37,431 nt of DNA, from NCBI GenBank assembly GCA_036375215.1, contig DASUSH010000007.1:1-37431 (forward strand), written 5' to 3'. Position numbers and translations under genes: made by a program. Shown piece after piece: positions 25,540 to 35,595 of this stretch; within the stretch, counting starts at the first letter, position 1; every line of letters starts with the position of its first letter. Source of the stretch: DASUSH01 sp036375215 (lineage in GTDB: Bacteria; Actinomycetota; Thermoleophilia; Solirubrobacterales; 70-9). Under the pieces are notes generated by a model. The model was not told where the DNA came from. It ran no database searches and worked only from the letters and a program-made list of their open reading frames with translations.

Positions 25540-26627
25540 TGCAGGCCCTCGTCCTCGTCGGCGGGGAGGGCACGCGGCTGCGCCCGCTCACGCGGACCGC
25601 GCCGAAGCCGGTCATCCCGCTCGTCGACCGGCCCTTCATCCGCTACATGATCGACTGGCTCGCCCGCCACGGGGTCGACGAGGTCGTGCTCTCGATCGGG
25701 TTCATGGCCCACGGGATCCGCGACGGGCTCGGCGACGAGATCCCCGGGGGCCCGCGCCTCGTCTACGTCGAGGAGCCCGACCGCCGGGGCACGGCGGGCG
25801 CGATCAAGTACGCGGAGGAGCACCTCGACGAGCGCTTCCTGGCTTTGAACGGAGACGTCCTCACCGACCTCGACCTGAGCGCGCTGATCGACCGGCACGA
25901 GCGCTCGGGCGCGAAGGCGACCCTGGCGCTCTACCCGGTCGACGACCCCAGCGCCTACGGGCTCGTCCGCCGCCGCTCCGACGGCGAGATCACCGAGTTC
26001 CTGGAGAAGCCCGACCCGGCGGAGATCGACACCGACGAGATCTCGGCCGGCGCCTACGTGCTCGAGCGCTCGGTGCTCGACCTGGTCCCGGAGGGCGAGG
26101 AGTTCTCGATCGAGCGCGAGGTGTTCCCGCGGCTCGTCCGCGACGGCCTCTACGCGCAGCGGCTCGAGGGCTACTGGATGGACATCGGCACGCCCGAGCG
26201 CTACCTGCAGGCGAGCTGGGACATCCTCGAGCACGCGGTCGAGACCGAGCCCGGGCGGATGGTCGACGAGCGCGGCGTCTTCGTCGCCCCCGGCGCCGAG
26301 ATCGACCCCGGGGTGAAGCTCGGCGAGTCGGTGTTCGCCGAGGCCGGGGCCCGCGTCGACGCGGGCGCGCGGATCGGCCCGCGAGCCGTGCTCGGGCCGG
26401 CCTGCGAGATCGGCGAGGGGGCGCTCGTCCACGAGTCCGTGCTGCACCGCTGCTGCGAGCTCGACCCGGGGGCACGCGTCGCCGGCGCGATCCTCGCCCC
26501 GAACGTACGCGTCGGTGGCGGCGCCGTGGTCGAGCCGGGCTGCGTGATCGGGCAGGGCGCGGCCATCGACCCCGGCGCCACCGTCCCCGCGGGTAGCCGG
26601 GTCGAGCCGGCGGAGGAGTACGCGTGA
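25539..26627 (+). CDS. Sugar-1-phosphate nucleotidyltransferase with left-handed beta-helix domain
   Basis: From ATG 25539 (overlapping the dehydrogenase stop) the product has 362 residues. The N-terminal transferase domain shows VGGEGTRLRPLT (8-19), KPVIPLVDRPF, LNGDVLTDLDL and FLEKPDP. The C-terminal third has hexapeptide-like repeats (APGAEIDPGVKLGE, AGARVDAGARIG) of a left-handed beta-helix. Best guess is mannose-1-phosphate guanylyltransferase or a glucose-1-phosphate relative; the metal-binding and sugar-contact residues do not decide. The upstream open frame from 24324 is a shadow of the dehydrogenase. Its stop overlaps the isomerase GTG at 26624. Confidence 0.88.
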   Translation: MQALVLVGGEGTRLRPLTRTAPKPVIPLVDRPFIRYMIDWLARHGVDEVVLSIGFMAHGIRDGLGDEIPGGPRLVYVEEPDRRGTAGAIKYAEEHLDERFLALNGDVLTDLDLSALIDRHERSGAKATLALYPVDDPSAYGLVRRRSDGEITEFLEKPDPAEIDTDEISAGAYVLERSVLDLVPEGEEFSIEREVFPRLVRDGLYAQRLEGYWMDIGTPERYLQASWDILEHAVETEPGRMVDERGVFVAPGAEIDPGVKLGESVFAEAGARVDAGARIGPRAVLGPACEIGEGALVHESVLHRCCELDPGARVAGAILAPNVRVGGGAVVEPGCVIGQGAAIDPGATVPAGSRVEPAEEYA

Positions 26628-27652
26628 ACGTCGTCGAGAGGATCCAGGCCGTCGACCCGAGCGGCCAGCTCGACGCGGTGCGCGCGTTGCCCGAGCACCT
26701 GCGCGACGCGCTCTGGCGCTTCGACGCCGCGGACCTCGACCCGGTCGACTGCAGGGGGCTCGTCGTCTGCGGCATGGGCGGGTCGGCGATCGGCGGCGAC
26801 CTCGCCCGGGCCGCGTTCGGCGACCGCCAGACGCTGCCGATGGAGACCGTCCGCGGCTACGCGCCCTCCTCCGCAACCCCGGCGGACCACGCGGTCTTCT
26901 GCTCGAGCTACTCGGGCACCACCGAGGAGACGGTCGCCTGCTACGCCGCGGCCGAGGCGCTCGGGGCCACCAGGATCACCGCGACCACCGGCGGCATCCT
27001 CGCCGAGGCGGCGCGCGCCGACGGCGTCCCGGTGATCGGCCTTCCCGCCGGCCTGCAGCCGCGCGCCGCGGTCGGCTACGGGTTCGGCGTCGCGGCCGAG
27101 GTCGCCGCGCACTGCGGGGTCGCGCCCTCGATCCGCACGGAGATCGACGCGGCCGCGTCCCACCTCGAGTCCCGGCTCGAGGCGCTCACCGAGCGGGCCG
27201 GCGAGCTCGCCGCGGCGATCGAGGGGAGCGTTCCCCTGATCGGCGGGTGCGGGCTGACCGCGCCGGTCGCGTACCGCTGGAAGTGCCAGTTCAACGAGAA
27301 CTCGAAATGGCCCGCCTTCTCGCACTCGATGCCGGAGCTCGACCACAACGAGATCGTCGGCTGGCAGGGCGCCGGGACGGGCGGCGCCGGCGAGTTCAGC
27401 GCGATCTTCCTCGAGGACCGCGACCACCACCCGCGGGTGCGGCAGCGGTTCGAACTGACCGCCGAGCTGATCTCGCCGCAGGCGCAAGCCGTCCACCGGA
27501 TCGAGACCGAAGGCGAGAGCCGCACCGAGCGGCTGCTCTGGGCGGTGATGCTCGGCGACCTGACCTCCCTCTCCCTGGCGGGGCTGCGCGGGGTCGACCC
27601 CGAGCCGGTGGCGGTGATCGAGAGGCTCAAGGACCGCCTCGGGCGGCCGTGA
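26624..27652 (+). CDS. Bifunctional phosphoglucose/phosphomannose isomerase (SIS family)
   Basis: The 342-residue product has two SIS folds with CGMGGSAIGGDLARA (about 49-63) and CSSYSGTTEETVACY (about 94-108) binding the phosphosugar. The catalytic region NENSKWPAFSHSMPELDHNE (about 224-243) is typical of the PGI/PMI family (crenarchaeal and actinobacterial). It would interconvert fructose-6-P with glucose-6-P and mannose-6-P, feeding the nucleotidyltransferase gene just upstream. Start and stop codons overlap both neighbours, so it is embedded in one translational unit. Confidence 0.9.
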   Translation: MNVVERIQAVDPSGQLDAVRALPEHLRDALWRFDAADLDPVDCRGLVVCGMGGSAIGGDLARAAFGDRQTLPMETVRGYAPSSATPADHAVFCSSYSGTTEETVACYAAAEALGATRITATTGGILAEAARADGVPVIGLPAGLQPRAAVGYGFGVAAEVAAHCGVAPSIRTEIDAAASHLESRLEALTERAGELAAAIEGSVPLIGGCGLTAPVAYRWKCQFNENSKWPAFSHSMPELDHNEIVGWQGAGTGGAGEFSAIFLEDRDHHPRVRQRFELTAELISPQAQAVHRIETEGESRTERLLWAVMLGDLTSLSLAGLRGVDPEPVAVIERLKDRLGRP

Positions 27653-28398
27653 GCGCCGCCGCGGCGGCGCTCGAGACCGAGGACCTGCGCCGCGTCTACG
27701 GCGAGGGCGGGACCGCGGTGCGCGCGCTCGACGGCGTCTCGTTGCGGATCGAGCGCGGCGAGATGGTCGCGATCATGGGCCCGTCGGGCTCGGGCAAGAG
27801 CACGCTGCTGCACCTGCTCGGCGCTCTCGAGACGCCGACCGGCGGCACGATCGCGCTGGGCGGGCGGCGATTCGAAGGCCTGGGCGAGCGCGAACTGACC
27901 CTGCTTCGCCGCGAGACGATCGGGTTCGTCTTCCAGTTCTTCAACCTCCTGCCGGCGCTCTCCGCCGAGGAGAACGTCGTCCTGCCGGCGCTGATCGCCG
28001 GACGCCGCGACGAGGCCACGCGTAACCGCGCGGTCGAGCTGCTCGACCGGGTCGGGCTCGGCGCCCGCCGCGACCACCTCCCGGCGGAGCTCTCGGGCGG
28101 TGAGCAGCAGCGGGTCTCGATCGCCCGCGCGCTCCTGCTCGAGCCCGAGCTCGTACTCGCCGACGAGCCCACCGGCAACCTCGACTCGCGCTCGAGCGGC
28201 GAGATCCTCGGCCTGCTCGACGAGCTCAACCGGGCCGAGGGCCACACGATCGTGATGGTCACGCACGACCCCGGAGCCGCCGCGACCGCGGGACGGGTCG
28301 TCTTCCTGCGCGACGGCCGGATCGCCGGCGAGGTCGAGGGCGGGGACCCCCAGCGGGTCAGCGAGACCTTCGCCTCGCTCGAGTCGCCCCGGGCCTGA
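27649..28398 (+). CDS. ABC transporter ATP-binding protein (MacB/LolD type)
   Basis: From GTG 27649 the product has 249 residues. Walker A is GPSGSGKST (44-52). The signature is LSGGEQQRVSIARALL and Walker B LVLADEPTGNLD, with switch histidine in VMVTHDP. The QFFNLLPALSAEENV region is typical of the ATPases that pair with FtsX-like permeases. The permease gene follows after six bases. The start overlaps the isomerase stop (GTGA), so the earlier in-frame codons are read-through of another gene. These systems usually drive mechanotransmission to envelope proteins or lipid/lipoprotein extraction. Confidence 0.93.
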   Translation: MSAAAAALETEDLRRVYGEGGTAVRALDGVSLRIERGEMVAIMGPSGSGKSTLLHLLGALETPTGGTIALGGRRFEGLGERELTLLRRETIGFVFQFFNLLPALSAEENVVLPALIAGRRDEATRNRAVELLDRVGLGARRDHLPAELSGGEQQRVSIARALLLEPELVLADEPTGNLDSRSSGEILGLLDELNRAEGHTIVMVTHDPGAAATAGRVVFLRDGRIAGEVEGGDPQRVSETFASLESPRA

Positions 28399-28404
28399 GC
28401 CGCG

Positions 28405-31059
28405 GTGCGCTCCTTCGGCTCGATCGCGCTGCGCCAGGTCCGCGCCCGGCGCATGCGGGCGCTGCTCACGGCGGCCGGGATCGTGCTCGGCGTGGGCATG
28501 ATCTTCGGCGTCCTCACGCTCTCGGGGACGATCTCGCGGACGTTCACGGACCTCTTCGACTCGGTCTACGGCAAGGCCGACCTGGTCGTCTCGGGCAGCG
28601 AGTCGACGAGCCTGCCGAAGCGCGCGCTTCGGCAGGTGCGCCGGACCGCCGGGGTGGCCGAGGCGCAGGGGAACGTCTTCTCGGTCTTCACGAAGTACGA
28701 GCCGCCGCCGCCGGCGCCGGAGCCGCCGCCGGTCCCCGAGGGCCTGCCGCCGGGCGCCCCCCCGCCCGAGGCTCCCCCGCCGCCGAAGCCGCCCAAGCCC
28801 GATCCCGCCGACCAGCTCAACGTGGTCGGCGAGGAGCCCGGCGTCACCGACCTCACGGACACGGACCTGACCTCCGGCCACCGGCCCCGGCGCGGCCTCG
28901 AGATCATGGTCCAGGAGAGCTGGGCGGCCGACCACGACATCGAGGCCGGCGACCGGCTCCGGCTCGTCACGCCCGCCGGCACCCGCCGCTTCGAGGTCAC
29001 CGGCCTCTTCCAGTTCTCCACGGGCCTGGACTTCGGCGGACAGGGTTTCGCGACGATCCCGATCGGCCGCGCTCGCGACCTGATGGACAAGGGCCGCGGC
29101 TACGACGAGATCGACGTCGTCGTCGAAGGCGGCGACGAGACGATCGCCTCGGTGCGCCGCGAGCTGCGCGGGGAGCTGGAGAGGGGCGCGCGGATCGCCA
29201 CTCCGGACGCGAAGTCCGACGACGTCGAGTCCCAGCTCCAGGCGTTCAACGCGATCCTCTACTTCTTCGCGGCGATGGCCCTCTTCGTCGGGGGCTTTCT
29301 GATCTTCAACGCCTTCAACATGACCGTGCTCCAGCGCACGCGCGAGCTCGGCATGCTGCGGACGCTGGGCGCCACCCGGCCGATGGTCGTCCGCGCCGTG
29401 CTGCGCGAGGCGCTCGCGCTCGGGGTGGTCGGCTGCGTGCTCGGCCTCGGCCTCGGCATCCTGCTCGCGATCGGCCTCGTCCGGCTGATGCGCGACGGCC
29501 TCGACTTCCCGGTCGGCGGCGTCTCCTTCTCGGCGCTCCCCGCGGCGGCGGCGCTCGCCTGCGGGCTCGCCACCGCGTTCTTCGGGGCGCTCCTGCCCGC
29601 CCGGCGCGCGGGCAAGACCTCGCCGATCCGCGCCGTGCTCGGCACCGAGGGCCTGCGTTCGCGCCCGCGCGCGCGGCGCGCGATCGCCGGGCTCGTCCTG
29701 ATCGGCGTCGGGCTCGGCGGCGCCTTCTGGCTCGGCGCCGCCGACGAGACCACGCCGCTCGTCGCCGCCGCCGGGATGAGCGGCACGATCGCGATCTTCT
29801 TCGGGATCGCGATGATCGCGCCGTTCGTGATCGTGCCCCTTGTGCGCGTGCTCGCCTGGCCGCTTCGGCGCATCTCACCCGTCGCGGGCCGGCTCGCCGC
29901 CGACTCCGCCCGGTCGGACCCCGGCCGCACGGCGGCGACGGCGACCGGGCTGATGATCGGGCTCGCGCTGGTCGTCGCGGTCAACAGCCTCGGCGCCAGT
30001 TTCCTCGACTCGATCGAGTCCGAGTTCGACCGGGCCTTCGCCCGCGACCTCTCGGTCCGGCCCGCCGGCTTCTCGCCGGGCGAGGGCCCGCAGCAGACGA
30101 TCTCGCAAAAGGTCGGCGACCGGCTGGCGAAGCTGCCCGAGACCGGGGTGCTCGCTCGCGAGCGCATCCTCTTCTCGCAGAACCTGCCGGCGCCGAAGGG
30201 CAAGCGCGGCTCCGACGGGCTCCTGCTCGGCTTCGAGCTGCCCGAGTACGCGGAGCTCGACACCACGGAGATCGACGGGGGTGGGGCCTCACGCGGGGAG
30301 GTCTTCGACCGGCTCGCCGGCGGCCAGGTCACGCTCGGCGAGGGCCACGCCGACGAGACCGGGCTCGAGGTGGGGGACCGGATCGCCCTCGACGGCCCGT
30401 CGGGCACCGAGCCCACGCGGGTCGCCGGGATCGTCGAGACGGTGATCTTCGGCGGCCAGACCGTCGGCATGTCGCTACCGACGATGCGCGAGGTGTACGG
30501 GGTCACCGCGGACTCCGAGCTCGCCCTGAAGGCGAAGACGCCCGGCGACCGTGCCGCGCTCGAGCGCCGCGTCGAGCGCATCCTCGCCGACGACTATCCG
30601 AACCTCGTCGCGCTCTCGAACGAGGAGGTCAAGGCGGAGGTCGAGGCGCGGGTGAACGAGCAGTTCGGGATCTTCTACGCGATCGTCGGCGTGGCGATCT
30701 TCGCCAGCCTGTTCGGGATCGTGAACACGCTCTCGATGTCGGTGCTCGAGCGCACCCGCGAGATCGGCGTCCTGCGCGCGCTCGGCTCGACCCGCTGGCA
30801 GGTTCGCCGGCAGGTCGCGGCCGAGAGCGTCGTCATCGGCCTGATCGGCGCCCTGCTCGGGATCGCCGTCGGCGTCGGCCTCGGGGCCGCCCTGCTGCAG
30901 GGCCTCGCCTCGGGCGTGCCCGGGGTGGAGTACCGGCCGCCGGTGGCGACGATGGGCCTGGTCGCGATCGCGGGGATCGCGCTGGGCCTGGTCGCCTCGA
31001 TACTGCCCGCGCGCCGGGCGGCGCGGCTCGACGTGATCCAGGCGCTCAGCTACGAGTAG
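28405..31059 (+). CDS. FtsX-like ABC permease with two FtsX domains and a proline-rich insert
   Basis: The 884-residue permease has an N-terminal membrane helix, a large extracellular MacB-like domain, three helices with LQRTRELGMLRTLGATRPMV (about 310-330), a central helix pair, a second extracellular domain, and a final FtsX block with LERTREIGVLRALGSTRWQV. This is the 10-helix architecture of actinobacterial FtsX-type transporters. Residues about 100-136 are an unusual run of Pro, Ala and Glu (PPPPAPEPPPVPEGLPPG and on), which interrupts the first extracellular domain. The GTG start at 28405 lies six bases after the ATPase stop. The transported or stimulated partner is unknown. Confidence 0.92.
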   Translation: MRSFGSIALRQVRARRMRALLTAAGIVLGVGMIFGVLTLSGTISRTFTDLFDSVYGKADLVVSGSESTSLPKRALRQVRRTAGVAEAQGNVFSVFTKYEPPPPAPEPPPVPEGLPPGAPPPEAPPPPKPPKPDPADQLNVVGEEPGVTDLTDTDLTSGHRPRRGLEIMVQESWAADHDIEAGDRLRLVTPAGTRRFEVTGLFQFSTGLDFGGQGFATIPIGRARDLMDKGRGYDEIDVVVEGGDETIASVRRELRGELERGARIATPDAKSDDVESQLQAFNAILYFFAAMALFVGGFLIFNAFNMTVLQRTRELGMLRTLGATRPMVVRAVLREALALGVVGCVLGLGLGILLAIGLVRLMRDGLDFPVGGVSFSALPAAAALACGLATAFFGALLPARRAGKTSPIRAVLGTEGLRSRPRARRAIAGLVLIGVGLGGAFWLGAADETTPLVAAAGMSGTIAIFFGIAMIAPFVIVPLVRVLAWPLRRISPVAGRLAADSARSDPGRTAATATGLMIGLALVVAVNSLGASFLDSIESEFDRAFARDLSVRPAGFSPGEGPQQTISQKVGDRLAKLPETGVLARERILFSQNLPAPKGKRGSDGLLLGFELPEYAELDTTEIDGGGASRGEVFDRLAGGQVTLGEGHADETGLEVGDRIALDGPSGTEPTRVAGIVETVIFGGQTVGMSLPTMREVYGVTADSELALKAKTPGDRAALERRVERILADDYPNLVALSNEEVKAEVEARVNEQFGIFYAIVGVAIFASLFGIVNTLSMSVLERTREIGVLRALGSTRWQVRRQVAAESVVIGLIGALLGIAVGVGLGAALLQGLASGVPGVEYRPPVATMGLVAIAGIALGLVASILPARRAARLDVIQALSYE

Positions 31060-31083
31060 CCGAGGACCTGGAAGGCACCTGGG

Positions 31084-32502
<1,419 letters not shown>

Positions 32503-32790
32503 CTGTAGCGGCGTCCTCCGTCGTTGAGAGTCGCTTGCGAAGCACGAAACAGTAGCGGCCCGGTGGCGGCCGAGAAGGGCACGGAAGCGCTGGCTAACGG
32601 CGGCAGTAAAAGGGTGGGAATGGGCGTAGATGGCGCTTTTCGAGTCACATGAACCCGAAACGCGTCAAACGGCCCGATTTGGCGCCTTTGTCTCGCATAG
32701 CGCCACAATCGCGCCAAGCAGGGCCAACCCGATCCCTCCCCTTCATCGCCGCTGTTGTTCGTCCTTCAGCGGCCTCCGAGCCGCGTCCAC

Positions 32791-32796
32791 TAGCCT
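32791..32796 (+). promoter_or_regulatory. Candidate -10 element (TAGCCT) for the nucleotidyltransferase gene
   Basis: TAGCCT is nine bases before ATG 32806, the same spacing as TAGAAT before rpmE, again predicting an almost leaderless message. The rest of the 32503-32805 gap contains several GGCGC-centred words (for example TGGCGC at about 32630 and TTGGCGCC at about 32680) whose meaning is unclear. Confidence 0.4.
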
Positions 32797-32805
32797 GCCG
32801 CCCGA

Positions 32806-33789
32806 ATGCGCGCGATGGTCCTCGCCGCGGGTCTCGGCAAGCGGCTTCGGCCGCTCACCTTCGAGACCCCGAAGCCGCTCGCTCCGGTCGCGAACACGCC
32901 GGTCATGGAGCACATCCTCGAGCTGCTCGCCGGGCAGGGCTTCGCCGAGGTGATCGCCAACCTCTCCCATCTCGGCGACAAGATCAGGGACCGCTTCGGC
33001 GACGGCTCCGAACTCGGCCTCGAGCTCCGCTACAGCGAGGAGGAGGAGCTGCTGGGCACCGCCGGCGGCGTCCGCAACGTCGCCGAGTTCCTCACCGGCG
33101 GAGACGACGATTCCTTCCTGATCATCTCCGGCGACGCGCTCACCGACATCGACCTGCGAGCGATGCGCGAGCGCCATGCCGCCCACGACGGGATCGCGAC
33201 GCTCGCGGTCAAGAAGGTCGCCGACACGCGCGAGTACGGGGTCGTGATCCACGGGCCCGACGGGCGCATCGAGGGCTTCCAGGAGAAGCCGCAGCCGGCG
33301 GAGGCGCTCTCCGACCTCGGCAACTGCGGCATCTACATGTTCCGCCGGGAGATCTTCGAGCACTTTCCCGAGGAGGAGGTCGTGGACTGGGCCATGGACG
33401 TCTTCCCGCGGCTCCTCGAAGCCGACGTGGCCTTCTACGTGCACGAGTTCGACGACTACTGGAACGACATCGGCTCGCTCGACGAGTACCGCCAGGGCAA
33501 CTTCGACGCGCTCGCCGGCGCCGTCCGCCTGCGAAGCGACGGAAGCGAGGTCGCCGAGGGGGTGCGCGCCGCCGACGGCGCCGTCCCGGCCGCCGATATC
33601 GAGCTGACGGGGCCGATCCTGATCGGCGCCGGCTGTGAGATCGGCTCGGGCGCCTGGCTTCACGGCCCGCTCGTTCTCGGCGACGGCGCCCGCGTCGGCG
33701 TCGGGGCGCAGCTGCGCGAGGCGGTCGTCCTGCCGGGCGCCCAGGTTGCCGACGGCGCCGTCCTCGCCGGCGCGGTCGTCGCGGGCTGA
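32806..33789 (+). CDS. Second sugar-1-phosphate nucleotidyltransferase (ManC/RmlA-like)
   Basis: The 327-residue product starts MRAMVLAAGLGKRLRPLT, the nucleotide-binding loop of this family. It continues with TPKPLAPVANTPV, LLGTAGGVRNV, ISGDALTDIDL and FQEKPQP. A short beta-helix tail (about 255-327) has IGAGCEIGSGAWLHG repeats. Best guess is mannose-1-phosphate guanylyltransferase; substrate is not proven. It is separate from and only moderately similar to the enzyme at 25539, so the two may act on different sugars. The homoserine kinase gene follows three bases after its stop. Confidence 0.88.
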   Translation: MRAMVLAAGLGKRLRPLTFETPKPLAPVANTPVMEHILELLAGQGFAEVIANLSHLGDKIRDRFGDGSELGLELRYSEEEELLGTAGGVRNVAEFLTGGDDDSFLIISGDALTDIDLRAMRERHAAHDGIATLAVKKVADTREYGVVIHGPDGRIEGFQEKPQPAEALSDLGNCGIYMFRREIFEHFPEEEVVDWAMDVFPRLLEADVAFYVHEFDDYWNDIGSLDEYRQGNFDALAGAVRLRSDGSEVAEGVRAADGAVPAADIELTGPILIGAGCEIGSGAWLHGPLVLGDGARVGVGAQLREAVVLPGAQVADGAVLAGAVVAG

Positions 33790-33792
33790 GGG

Positions 33793-34671
33793 ATGAGGCG
33801 CCGGCGGCTGGTCCGCGTTCCGGCCTCATCGGCGAACCTCGGCCCGGGGTTCGACGTCCTCGCCGCGGCGCTCTCCCTTCACCTCGAGCTGGAGGTGTCG
33901 GAGGCAGGTGCGTTCGAGGTCGAGGCGCACGGTCTGGATGTCCCGCGGGACCGCTCGAACCTATGCGTCCGCGCGTTCGAGCTGCTCCACCCCGCCGACG
34001 GGCTGCGCTTCGAGATTCGCAGCGAGATCCCGCTCGCCGCCGGGCTCGGCTCGAGCGCCGCCGCGATCGTCGCCGGCCTCGCCGCCGCGGACCACCTCTA
34101 CGAGCTCGACCGCTCGCCGGGGGACCTGCTGCGGCTGGCCACCGGGCTCGAAGGCCACCCGGACAACGTCGCCGCGGCACTGCACGGGGGCTTCGTGGTC
34201 TGCGGTCTCGCCGGCGACGAGCCGGCCGTGACCCGGCTGGACCCTCCCCAGGGCGTGGAGGCGCTGGCGGTGATCCCGCGCGGCGAGCGGGTCCCGACCG
34301 CGGCCGCCCGCGATGCGCTTCCGGATCGGGTCCCGCTGGCCGACGCGGCGGCGAACGTGAGCGCCGCCGCCCGCCTGGTGCTCGGCGTCGAGCGCTCCGA
34401 CCTGACCCTGATCGCCTCGGGTCTCGCCGACCGCCTGCACCAGCCGCACCGCGCGGCGCTCTATCCGCGCTCGATCGAGCTCGTCGAGGTCGCGGAGGAG
34501 CTCGGCGCGATCGGCGCCAGCATCTCGGGCGCCGGGCCGACCGTCTTGGTCTGGACCTTCTGGCAGTCGACCGGGGAGGTCGTCGCGAGGGTCGAGGAGC
34601 GCTACGGCGATTGGGCCGACGTGCGTCGGGTGCCGTTTACCCCACTTGGGGTAGATGTGCCCGAGATTTGA
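33793..34671 (+). CDS. thrB: Homoserine kinase
   Basis: The 292-residue GHMP kinase phosphorylates homoserine in threonine biosynthesis. It has VRVPASSANLGPGFDVLA (8-25), the ATP loop PLAAGLGSSAAAIVAGL (about 80-96), EGHPDNVAAALHGG and the C-terminal SISGAGPTVLVW. Length is slightly short but complete. thrA or thrC are not in the window; the pairing with a nucleotidyltransferase gene is unusual. The last codons carry a 16-bp palindrome (34638-34653). GGCT-CTG-AGCC just after the stop could form a short hairpin, without a T-run. Confidence 0.92.
   Translation: MRRRRLVRVPASSANLGPGFDVLAAALSLHLELEVSEAGAFEVEAHGLDVPRDRSNLCVRAFELLHPADGLRFEIRSEIPLAAGLGSSAAAIVAGLAAADHLYELDRSPGDLLRLATGLEGHPDNVAAALHGGFVVCGLAGDEPAVTRLDPPQGVEALAVIPRGERVPTAAARDALPDRVPLADAAANVSAAARLVLGVERSDLTLIASGLADRLHQPHRAALYPRSIELVEVAEELGAIGASISGAGPTVLVWTFWQSTGEVVARVEERYGDWADVRRVPFTPLGVDVPEI
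34638..34653. promoter_or_regulatory. 16-bp palindrome TACCCCACTTGGGGTA at the end of thrB
   Basis: TACCCCA and TGGGGTA are perfect inverted arms separated by CT. The site is inside the final thrB codons and about 175 bases before the secreted-protein gene. It could be an operator for that operon or a chance product of coding sequence. It stands out because local codons there include unusual T- and A-ending ones. Confidence 0.35.
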
Positions 34672-34724
34672 GGCTCTGAGCCGAGATCGGCGGGTAACCC
34701 CCCAGGGGATTCAGTAATTACTAC

Positions 34725-34800
34725 GGATGCCGCCCTCATCCCTTTGGTCGAATCTGTTACTGGAGGATGAGCGCCCTGCGCCGCACGGCTTAGACCAAAG
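34725..34800 (+). ncRNA. Possible structured leader of the secreted-protein operon
   Basis: Three perfect complementary pairs lie in 76 bases. GGATG (34725-34729) can pair with CATCC (34737-34741). CTCATCC (34735-34741) can pair with GGATGAG (34765-34771). CTTTGGTC (34742-34749) can pair with GACCAAAG (34793-34800). The first two are mutually exclusive. The second and third interleave, as in a pseudoknot, though the zero-base junction between 34741 and 34742 makes a classical H-type fold awkward. It resembles no riboswitch consensus that I can recall. The interval 34672-34828 has no convincing gene; AT-rich CAGTAATTACTAC (about 34712-34724) may mark the promoter. Confidence 0.35.
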
Positions 34801-34828
34801 AGAGGAACCGAGGGGGTTTCACCAGAGA

Positions 34829-35545
34829 ATGTCCGACCTGATGCTGATAGTCCCAGACGCGAACGGCGCCGACCCGGAGGCGATGGCCGCGCGGCGCCGC
34901 CAGAAGTCCCGGCGCAGGGCCGCGCTCTGGGGAGCCTTCCTGCTCGTCGGTCTGGCCCTCGGGACCATCTACGCGACCGGGTTCGCCACGACCGGCGGCT
35001 CGACCGGAGCCACGGCCACCGCCGGCGCCAACACGAACGACCCGGGCGCCAACCAGGACACGAGCGTCCTCGCCGGGCTCATGACGACGCCCGACTCGAA
35101 CATCACCTTCAATTGGGCCGGTCGCTGGGGCTCGCTCTCGAACGCCGCGCTCTACGAGGCCGACCTCGACGGGCAGACCGGCGATTACTTCCTCGGCGTC
35201 TACCTGTCGAACACCCCCTCGGGGTTCTCGGACCTCCAGATCCAGTTCCGGATCGCCGATGTCGGCGTGGGCGGGACCTGCGACGGCGCGGCCATCAATG
35301 GCGTTGCCGACACCGACGACTATCGGGTGATGCGCTTCGACAACAACGACGCGCAGGTCACCTTCTCGGGCATGAACGGCGTCACGACCGGGCTCCCGGG
35401 CGGCAGCACCTATTGCGTCGGCGTCGCGAACTACGCCAACAACGGCAAGGACACGGGCGGCACGTTCATCCGCAAGGTCACCACGGGAGGCGCGTTCGGC
35501 GGCACGTATCCCCAGTTCGTCGGAACGCTGAACGCGATGCCATAG
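34829..35545 (+). CDS. Secreted protein, paralogue 1 of a tandem pair (TasA/CalY-like candidate)
   Basis: From ATG 34829 the product has 238 residues. A basic start (RRRQKSRRR) precedes one hydrophobic helix (about 31-48) and then IYATGFATTGGSTGAT, nearly identical in the next gene. The mature part is rich in Gly, Asn, Thr and aromatic residues with predicted beta-strands (FLGVYLSNTP, SDLQIQFRIA, DNNDAQVTFSG). C151 and C196 could form a disulfide. It ends FVGTLNAMP. No enzyme motif is visible. With the signal peptidase gene downstream, it looks like a SipW-type secreted fibre or matrix protein; this is inference from context and topology. An in-frame ATG at 34727 would add non-coding-like residues, so 34829 is preferred; ATG 34841 is another option. 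Confidence 0.75.
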   Translation: MSDLMLIVPDANGADPEAMAARRRQKSRRRAALWGAFLLVGLALGTIYATGFATTGGSTGATATAGANTNDPGANQDTSVLAGLMTTPDSNITFNWAGRWGSLSNAALYEADLDGQTGDYFLGVYLSNTPSGFSDLQIQFRIADVGVGGTCDGAAINGVADTDDYRVMRFDNNDAQVTFSGMNGVTTGLPGGSTYCVGVANYANNGKDTGGTFIRKVTTGGAFGGTYPQFVGTLNAMP

Positions 35546-35595
35546 GCGGGTAAGCCCGCGAATAACCCAACGCCGCGAGCGAGGGAAGCCAGGCC

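Noticed and set aside
32503..32805. SAH riboswitch upstream of ahcY
   Set aside because: SAH riboswitches do precede ahcY in some bacteria, but I could not find the conserved core or pairing in this leader.
34727..34828. Upstream ATG giving paralogue 1 a 34-residue extension
   Set aside because: The extra residues have poor codon bias, cover the complementary segments of the leader and have no counterpart in paralogue 2.
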